DNA from: Unio delphinus
Lineage: Eukaryota > Mollusca > Bivalvia > Unionida > Unionidae
Assembly: GCA_029339505.1 (NCBI GenBank)
Contig: JAQISU010000132.1
Coordinates: forward strand, 5,822,501-5,886,500
Reading direction: 5' to 3'
DNA: 64,000 bases
In this document: positions 56,231 through 64,000 of the stretch, one piece after another
How the letters are laid out: each line of letters starts with the position of its first letter
Numbering within the stretch: the stretch's first letter is position 1
Notes under the pieces: generated by a model
Databases searched by the model: none
The model's input: only the letters and a program-made list of their open reading frames with translations
Told to the model about the DNA's origin: nothing
Translations under genes and position numbers: made by a program

Positions 56231-56929
56231 CTAGTGATTGTATGGTAAGAAATAATCCCTACCATGGACCCATATAGACTTTGACTAAGTCTTTCTTGAA
56301 GTGCCTACCATGAGCTGAAGTCCAGCATCTGTTTGATTTCCAAGTAGCAGTATATCTTCAGACCACTGTTGATTATGTTCTTAAAGCTTTTAAAAAAACA
56401 TGCATTTGAACAACAAGATGTAAGACCTTTTCTAACTTTTCATATCCATTGCATTTATACTTGTCTTATATGTATGTTTAGATTGAGGTAAATGCAATGT
56501 ATTTTGGCCATATGATGTATAAAAAAGCACAGCAGAGGCTATACATTGTAAATCATTTAATCCTATAGAAGTAACAAGATTAAAATCATGTAATTACAAG
56601 TCTGTAATATTGTATAATAAAGTACTTTTTAATAATTTTATTTTCTAAATGTTTTGTGTAAAATTGCAGTCAGAAAGATGTCTAGTATACTTTGAAAAAG
56701 AAAAAAAATGTACATTGGAGCAAATGACTTCAATCCATACTCTTTGATTTAATTGCTCCCACTAAAAAACATGCCATTAAAGGTTCACATACAGTTTTAA
56801 ACTGATTTTATAAAGAAAATAATGCTGTTAACTTCTGTCTATTTTTAATTAAAAAAATAAATAAATTAGAAATGATATTCACCAACTATATTTGTTAACA
56901 AATTACTATTTACATACTGGTGTTGACCA
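56231..56929. other. Transposon interior, no gene
   Basis: AT-rich sequence within the 8-kb element. Nothing recognisable apart from short A/T homopolymers. Confidence 0.4.
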
Positions 56930-57240
56930 TTCCAGTGGCCTAGTGTTAAGAGCATCCACCTCGTATGCAAGAGGTTGGGGCCCTTGATCTCTGGCCAAGT
57001 CATACCAAACAGATAAAAATGGTATTGACAGCTGCCTTATTTGGTGCTCAGCATTAAGAGGTTAGTGTATCGACTGGTCCTACTGTTAGGATAATGTAAC
57101 TGGGTGGGATGTCATGCTACATGTCTGCGGCATGATGCCTCAGTGCTAGACATCACTTTAAACTGCCACACTTCAAACATCAAAGCAATATGACTCAAAA
57201 ATTGTTCAAGGTATGTTAAAAATCCAAATCACACACACTG
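56930..57240 (+). mobile_element. tRNA-derived SINE, family A (copy 7), inside the transposon
   Basis: The head has CAGTGGCCTAGTGTTAAGAG and GCATCCACCTCGTATGCAAG. The body has TAGGATAATGTAACTGGGTG and GATGCCTCAGTGCTAGACAT. The tail is GGTATGTTAAAAATCCAAAT followed by CACACACAC. It is younger than the transposon that contains it. Confidence 0.88.
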
Positions 57241-59727
57241 TTACAAATTTGAAACAGAATTTGGCATATTTTCATCACTGTATATTAGGCCCAATTTCAT
57301 GAACTTGAGCAGTGATATATTGTTGCAAACAGGGTTAATGGTCAATTAGCAATTAAAACACCCCTGTGAATGTGTAAGAGTTTGTTTGTCTGTGTAGGCT
57401 AATTGGTATCAACACTGCTAGCATGACCCCTGCATTCCTGAATTTGATATTATATATACTAATCAGTATATGTGTGTGTGTGTGTGCCTAGCTACCCTAA
57501 TTTTAAAAGAAATGCAATAGGAAACATACATGTGGGTGAGGGCATGGGCTTAATTTCAATATTTGTTTCTCTGCAGTAGTTTGTTTAGGTGATGTACTAA
57601 AGTTTGGCATTGAGTAAATGGTAATCACTTTTGTCAAAAGTATAAAAAACAAGCACAAGATACTAAAACATCAATGTAATTTCTATAGAACTGTCTAGTA
57701 TTTTGGAATGGGATGTCTGTAATCAATCTGTTATAGTAATGGTACACTAGTTTTTCATATAAAATGTCTCTGAGAGACAAAGAGAAAGGAAGAACGGAGG
57801 CAGACATTAGACGGACTGGAGGCAATTGGACTACCAGTCCAGAGAAAGATCATACAGATGAGTAGGAACACAGGACAGGAGGAAAATCAAATACAGTCAG
57901 ATGATAAAATAGGCCATAACTTGGTTGAGTTAAAGACGAGTGGTAGGGTTTTAATTTGAGTTTCATTTGAGAGATGACTGTTATTTAATGATATTAAGTT
58001 GTTGTTTATTGGACTTTCACATTTTGTGTATTCATTAATTTAACTGTCAGCACCACTGACTGGGAGCTCTGAGCATTGCATCTCTCTATCACTACTTCAA
58101 TTCCTCATAAAAACAAGCCAGGAGGTCTTTTGTAATAATTTAAATAATATTGGGAGCACCCCACCCAACCTAAGTAACACGGAAAATCTCTATATATTAT
58201 ATGCCATAATTATTCTTAGATGATATCCTTCATTTTTATGCCTGACTGTACTCTTGAATTAAAGTTATGTCTGTACATGCACTTTTGTTCATATATGTTT
58301 AGTACATTTCATAATATATAACAGTTTTACAGTGTATGCAGTTGTGTATGTTCATCTGGGTATTTATATAAAGGGTATAATTATTTCTATGGTAAATGAA
58401 CACATTTAAAAAACTGAAAATTTGATGCATTTAATTGGTGTCAAGTATATTTGATTTAGTTGTAATAAGACGTCTGATGATGCACATATTATGTGATATA
58501 AGCATTCAATGTTGCTTTTGATGAACTAGTATTTAAGTCTTAAAAACCTTATTTTGTTTCCAGAGCCAATTTTTTTCACATGTAATTGAAATTAATGAGC
58601 AGTATCTGGATAGAATAGTATCCTAGTGTTTGTAGTTCTGTTGATATTTACAAGCCAATCTTTATTCATGAAACACTGCAACAAGTTTTGCTTTCTCAAC
58701 TCATGACTATGCGTTATTTATCATTTAACTTAATGTGTTACTGTATATGCACAATTAAAATCATGTTCACCAGTGTATTTTTGTTGTTTACATCCTTTGC
58801 ATCCCATGACAATGCTAGTCAACTTCAATTCATGTTTTTAATAAGCAGTCTCCTCACAGTTGCTTTCAAAACATAGCCATACATATAATCATTCTTTAGT
58901 GGGTAGGTAGTGAAAACAGTGTTTAACAAAACTTATTCATGCAAAATAAAAATTGCATACTACAAAAGAAATGCTTTATACAACTTAAAATAAACATAAA
59001 TTTCATTATTCACACATCATATCATTGGATAGATCACCCAAGTCTTCCTTGAGTAAAGCCATGGTACTGGCCAAAATTATTTATCCATTACGCCATACAC
59101 AACAGCATGGAATGACATGTCTGTTGCCAGTACTTAGGTATCCATTAAGTCCATAAAATAAATTGCCTATTAGCAGTATGCCATTTCCCCTGGTGGTATT
59201 ATCTTTTTCTGCTGCCTTTTAATAGTGGTTCTGATTACAATGAGACAAATTATCACATTTTTAGTTGGTTTATCTTACAACGTAACACAATCTCACAAAC
59301 ACTACAAGTAAACACTTTCAAGAATCGCCCCTTAAATGAACCTCTTATTGTCAGGATTTTCCATCGTATTGACTTTTTTGCCAACTTTTTGTAATTTATC
59401 ATATATAATGAGAAATCTATAAGCAATACATATATTGTGGGTAACTATAAAGAATTAAGGAGAAGGACAGACGAAGAATAGGGCAATAATTACTCAAAAG
59501 CGAAACATCTGCTTACCTCGACTTCACGTGACACTGCGACTACGGAGAATATCGGTAAATTCCGTTTCTGCATAATTAATTAGCAATCCGTACAGAAAAT
59601 CGTTATATTTTCATTGATTAAACTTACAGATGTACATTTTTTGAAACTGAATGACCTGTAATTGCTCATTATTTCTACACTACTTTTCATACTATCATGC
59701 ATTTGCAAGAACAAAAAAGTCGAAAAT
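57241..59727. other. Right part of the 8-kb transposon, no gene recognised
   Basis: Contains a (TG)n near 57470-57486 and short frames (57634-57825 minus, 58688-58876 plus, 59580-59783 minus) with no domain. The last crosses the transposon boundary. Confidence 0.45.
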
Positions 59728-59747
59728 CTTAGGTTGTATGCCTTTAA

Positions 59748-61479
59748 CATTGTGGTGTATATATCTGCATACAATTTAGACACAACTAAAAACTATAAAT
59801 CCGGGTCTGCCTTAAATGTTATTGTGATTCATTTGGAATAAACATATACCATAATCTGTCAATACAGTATGTGATGGTATATAGGTTTTGTAATGTTTGC
59901 AGTTGTACACAGCTTAGAGTCTTGTATAGACATTTTAGGTATGATTTTGTCTGGATTTAAGGAGTGTTAAGAAATAGACAGACAAAATGCAATTGAATTG
60001 TAAAGGAGAATCAGTAATGAGGCAGTAAAATGCCCAGATAGACTTCTTTGTTGAAAAATTAATACATTTTTTTCAAGTGTAGTTCTGTTCATCTTATAGA
60101 ATACTACTCACTTTGACCATATATAGGTCACAGTCACCTGGTTTTCATATTCATTAATTACATTACATAGTTCTTTATATAAAATTTGGGGTGTTTCCAT
60201 CTTAGATCATACATTTCACCATAAACATTGACTTTTCACACTCCAGTGAACATGTTAAGTTTTGCATTTAGATTTGTTCTATAAGCACACTTATATACAG
60301 TCAAAACATTTCATAGGTGAATGCATACTACAATACTACAGACACTAGCTACCTGTACAAATTCTATTAATTTCGGCCAAAGTTCTTTCATTTGCTTTAC
60401 TGACAATTTTAAAACGTTTGCACTAAATTTTATACATGTTGGATACTGACAAAGTTATGTTAGCAATGTATGTTAATCTTGTGCAAAGCATACAAAACTT
60501 ATTTTGGACATTATAGACTTAATCTTATGTAAAGTATTCAAGTTGTTTACTAGTAAAAATATTCTTATTCAGGGATTGGAATGTGGCTTTGCTAATATTT
60601 CTTCATTCGTCTATGTCTCATATCCTTTCAGATGATTGTCAGTGCAGTGAATTTGTTGCCTATGAAGGGTATTCATTTATTACTAGGCCGTGACCAAGCC
60701 GAAAACAGGGTCATGGTTAACTCACTTGTAATGGACAAGCTTTCTTTGCATCAAACAATTATCATATTGAGAAAAAAAAATCCATGATTTCTTTCATCGT
60801 ATTTCAGTTACCAGAACTATAGCAAAATAGAGAGTAATGCATATCTTGTAATGCATGAATTAGGAATCCAGCAGTTTAAACCTTCTACCTATCAGCATCA
60901 AAGTCAGAGACTTTGGAAAGATTGTATCAAACTTAAAAATACATGATTCGGTGATATTGTTTTGGTACAGGAAATGATTAGGATGGTAGTGTTCATTACT
61001 GTTATTTTATGCTAGGAAACCAGTTCAAGAATCATTAGGTTTAGTTCTTTCAGCTAGTTATTGGACAAACTATCCGTCGAACATTACAGTTATTTAAATA
61101 TAAACTTCTTTCAAATGATGATTAAAAAATTAGTATTCATGACTGTGTCTCTGATTTTAAATATAAGATTTCAACGCCTTGTGAGGTAGAAAAACCTAAT
61201 CCTCACTCTACTCAGTCCAACATAATTAAGGTCCGACAGCAATACGCTGGAAAGGAATTTGTACCCTGATAATAAGGTACTGACCGTCTTGCCCATACCT
61301 CAGAATCCTATTGGGACTAATTGTATGGCCCTTGTACAGTTGGAAAGAAATTAAATGACGCAATTTACATAGTTAACACACATCGAAATATATTTATCAT
61401 ATATATATGTACAAGGGGTAATATGGTAGAGATAACCTGGATAATTATCCATCAATTTATTTGTACCATCCATTAAGTG
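59748..61479. other. Flank right of the transposon, including duplicated segment
   Basis: One minisatellite unit (to about 59780), then unique-looking sequence. 60165-60560 is the diverged direct partner of 50075-50480. No gene is supported. Confidence 0.45.
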
Positions 61480-63420
61480 AGGATGTAACGATGGTGATGT
61501 AGATGCAGCAACACGTGTAACTGAATTTACTTCAAATCTGCTTGATCTGTTCTTCACAAAGAACGAAACAGAAATCCACAAGTGTGATGTCATATCAGGA
61601 ATTGCTGACCATGAAGGAGAGTACATAGTGCATAAGACGGAACAAAGTGTTTGCTGCAAGACAGAAAATAACTATAAAAAGAAGCAAAAGTAAGATCACA
61701 ACGCTTAGAATGACAGGCCTACTGGAGATATATTGAAAACTTGATAGAAGTTGATAATCCATATCAAGACCAACAACCAAACAAGCAGAAGAGATTTTGG
61801 AACTAAATTAAGTCTTTACGTAGATACAACTGTAGTGTGGCACTACTCAAGGAACACGGTAAATTATATTCAAAGGAATCGTCAATACCAGTTAGTCTTC
61901 ACACTAAAGGATAATAATAACCTAACAAACCTGCAATGAGATCGTTATCCATCAATGTCTGACATTCAAGTTACTAAAGGTGTATACAGCTTGTTGCGGA
62001 AAATTAACCCACAGGAAGATACAGGACCAGACATGATTTCAGCAAGGATCCTGAAAGATATAGCAGAAGAGTGTACGCCATATTTGAATTATATTTACCA
62101 GAAGTGCCTCTCAGCAGGCTATGTCCCTGATGTGCGGAAAACATCAAACGTTACAGCTATCTTCAAATATGGAGAAAGATTCAATGCCAGCAATTATATA
62201 CCTGTCTCCCTTACATGTATCTGCTGAACAATGCTTGAAAACATCATTGTCAACAACATGATGTAACATCTAGACCGCTATAACATGCCAGAATGGTGTC
62301 CGTGTCAGACGAAGCTGTGAAAAACAGCTAATAACCGCGTTGGATGAACTCGCCAAATCGTTTAATTAGAAGGAAGCGGTATGTCATTCATGTCGTTGAC
62401 TTCATTAAGGCTTTCGATCGTGTCCTATATAAAAGACTACGAAGTAAGCTGGACCACAAAGGATTCAGAAATGGATCAGAGATTTACAATCATACAGATC
62501 GCAGAGAGTTATAGTAGATGGAGCAACATCAGACCCAACTGCAGTTGTTAGTGGGGTACCTCAGGGGAGTATTTTAGGTCCCATCCTATTCCTGGTATTC
62601 ATCAATTATCTGCCTGCGAGCGTCAAATCTAACACGAGACGTTGTGCAGATGACTGTATAGTCTACCGGGAAATAAATATGTCCAAGGACTGTGAGATCA
62701 TTCAATAAAACATGAACCAACTGCACGGCTCTCTGTCGTTCCACCCATATAAATGCAGCATCCTGAGAGTTTACAAGAAGAAATCATCCATCGTTTCCGC
62801 ATATACTTTTAAGGGGCACAAGTTAGCAAATGAGCAGGCAACAAAATATATCGGGACTGATTTGTCCAGAGACGTCTCTTGGTAAAGGCACATAGACAAG
62901 ATAAAGGGAACAGAACCTTGATTTCCTGCACCGTAACCTCCAAATCAAAATTGAAGAAGTGATGAGTGCGGCATATTTCACGGTTTCGAACGGATCTTTA
63001 GTATTTCTCGACTGTGTGAAACCAACATAAGACAGACTTAATTGATACGATAGAGATGATTCAGAGGAGAGTTGATGGATTCAACACAAATAAATATCGT
63101 AATAATATCAGTGTCAATGCACTGTTAAACAATCTCCAGTGGGAATCACTCGAATCCTGGTGAACCAAGGCCCAGTTGATCATGTTGTACAATATTGCGA
63201 CCAGCCTAGTGAACATACCAGCGGACAAATACCTGAGCCTGGCATTTAACCATACAAGGGCAAACCACATGAAAAAGTTCCAGTTGAAGTCAGCATCGAA
63301 AAATTGTTTCAAGTCGAGCTTCTTGCCATGCACAATAGGGAATTGGAACAAATTATCATCAATAGTTGTATTAGCTCCTGCCTTTATCGTATTCTTATGA
63401 ACTAGCCGGCTGCAAAGTAA
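61480..63420 (+). mobile_element. Decayed LINE, CR1/Jockey-like reverse transcriptase
   Basis: Endonuclease C-terminus remnants near 61525-61630 (SNLLDLFFTKNETEIHKCDV, GIADHEGEY). RT follows: TGPDMISARILKDIAEECTP at 62020, NASNYIPVSLTCIC at about 62185, DFIKAFDRV-like sequence near 62398-62422, VVSGVPQGSILGPILF near 62545-62600, and CADDCIVY (FADD-type box with Cys first) near 62640-62670. The C-terminal region near 63060-63390 has LQWESLESW, LIMLYNIATSLVNIPADKYL and IGNWNKLSS. The GVPQGS style separates it from the VRQGC LINEs elsewhere in the window. Frameshifts and stops abound. The exact clade is uncertain. Confidence 0.87.
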
Positions 63421-63727
63421 GACCTATTTACTGGAGAACGATTGTATAGAACCAAGTAAAAGTACATGGGATTCACCATCTATTCTTGCGCCTAAACCTG
63501 ATAATATAATCGAAAAGTCAACAGTGTGACCATGAAAAGACTAATTTCCAATACCAAGCATAGATGATTGCATATTGAAAATACAAACTCTGTCACCAAG
63601 TTTGATCTTTTTTACTCACGGAAAGGACAAAGAAAAATTCAGCTTTATTAAATAGAGTTTGACTTTATCAGTATAAAGTGATGATATTTGATGATTTTGT
63701 ATGAAACATTCCCTGTCAACATTTCAG
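63421..63727. other. Spacer, possible intron upstream of last exon
   Basis: AT-rich. It ends in a splice-acceptor-like CCCTGTCAACATTTCAG at 63711-63727. Confidence 0.4.
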
Positions 63728-64000
63728 CATTTAATTAACATGATAACATCTGGTCCAGATATGTGTGATGCTTACATCGATGAGGTCATCTTTACAACAA
63801 TACCTGGAAAAGTCACATGGAAACCATTCGAAAATTCTTTTGATCGACACACGTCTAACAGTCAGTTCAGGAATGAGTTTTTCCGTGTTTGTGTTGCACT
63901 TTCAGAACATATTAAAGAACACGATCCATTTAAAGCAGTCGACGTTAAGGTCAAGCCTTTTTGGGAATATTCAAATAGTCGCTGCTCCCGTTTATTACAA
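63728..64000 (+). CDS. Probable exon of an unrecognised host gene, cut by window edge
   Basis: From the acceptor-like CAG at 63725-63727 one frame (CAT TTA ATT AAC ATG...) stays open for 91 codons to the end of the window. Composition is that of a soluble globular protein (TSGPDMCDAYIDEVIFTTIP, FDRHTSNSQFRNEFFRVCVA), in contrast to the Lys/Asn/Ile-rich chance frames nearby. Polarised residues, five Trp/Cys and mixed codon use support real coding sequence. An internal ATG at 63740 offers an alternative start if this is a first coding exon. I do not recognise the family. It lies outside the LINE and matches none of the other repeats in the window. Confidence 0.55.

Larger units (their letters stand above)
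51762..59743 (+). mobile_element. 8.0-kb TTAA-flanked DNA transposon, Kolobok-like
   Basis: The left end AGGCATACAACCTAAG (51762-51777) and the right end CTTAGGTTGTATGCCT (59728-59743) are perfect 16-bp inverted repeats. TTAA lies directly outside each (51758-51761 and 59744-59747), a duplicated target site. Outside those, minisatellite sequence reads continuously (GCATACATG before, CATTGTGGTG after), giving the exact insertion point. TTAA duplication is known for Kolobok and piggyBac superfamilies. The interior holds decayed transposase-like exons (55415-56230) resembling proteins associated with Kolobok, and a conserved-frame exon pair near the left end. Later insertions, a SINE-A at 56930 and a probable solo LTR at 54763, show that it is old. 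Superfamily assignment is inference; the insertion structure is directly visible. Confidence 0.82.

Noticed and set aside
51762..59743. piggyBac as superfamily of the 8-kb element
   Set aside because: TTAA duplication fits, but the ends do not start with the CCC-type bases usual for piggyBac and the coding remnants look more Kolobok-like. It is kept as an alternative only.

Overview
This is an AT-rich eukaryotic (animal) window with intron-like spacing, no operons and no prokaryotic signals. The content suggests a marine invertebrate, most likely a mollusc and perhaps a gastropod: intronless C2H2 zinc-finger genes, tRNA-headed SINEs, decayed LINEs of several clades, hAT-like MITEs and very many minisatellites. 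The species assignment is inference from general familiarity and is not proven by the sequence.

Only three genes look intact. All are small single-exon C2H2 zinc-finger proteins: 10048-10776 (-) with 8 fingers, 30853-31560 (-) with 7, and 42533-43393 (+) with 8. Each has an in-frame stop just upstream of its ATG. A fourth host coding segment is a probable exon open to the right edge (63728-64000, +). The rest of the window is repeats and transposon debris.

Layout. 1-4.1 kb: an unclassified repeat, then a decayed L1/Tx1-type LINE on the minus strand (about 1.34-3.53 kb) and a SINE. 4.2-9.4 kb: microsatellites and two large minisatellites (about 42 bp and 38 bp units). 10-11 kb: zinc-finger gene 1 and palindromic repeats. 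11.4-14.5 kb: an RTE-like LINE carrying a perfect hAT-like MITE insertion. 15.5-17.1 kb: a 40-bp minisatellite. 17.5-18.2 kb: a second, truncated copy of the same LINE. 19-21 kb: a SINE and a larger hAT-like element with an internal 55-bp tandem array. 21.5-22.3 kb: a third LINE copy, internally deleted. 23-29 kb: SINEs and three minisatellites. 30.8-31.6 kb: zinc-finger gene 2. 33-42 kb: minisatellites, a foldback structure and two further inverted-repeat pairs. 42.5-43.4 kb: zinc-finger gene 3. 44.9-51.7 kb: SINEs and more minisatellites.

The most notable structure is at 51762-59743: an element of about 8.0 kb with perfect 16-bp terminal inverted repeats, flanked by TTAA on both sides. It splits a minisatellite so exactly that the array reads through once the element is removed. 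It carries splice-compatible remnants of a transposase that resembles Kolobok-type proteins, and it has itself been hit by a SINE and a probable solo LTR. The right end holds a decayed GVPQGS-type LINE (about 61.5-63.4 kb) and then the host exon. Nested insertions, target-site duplications and an empty-site paralogue allow a relative chronology of several events.
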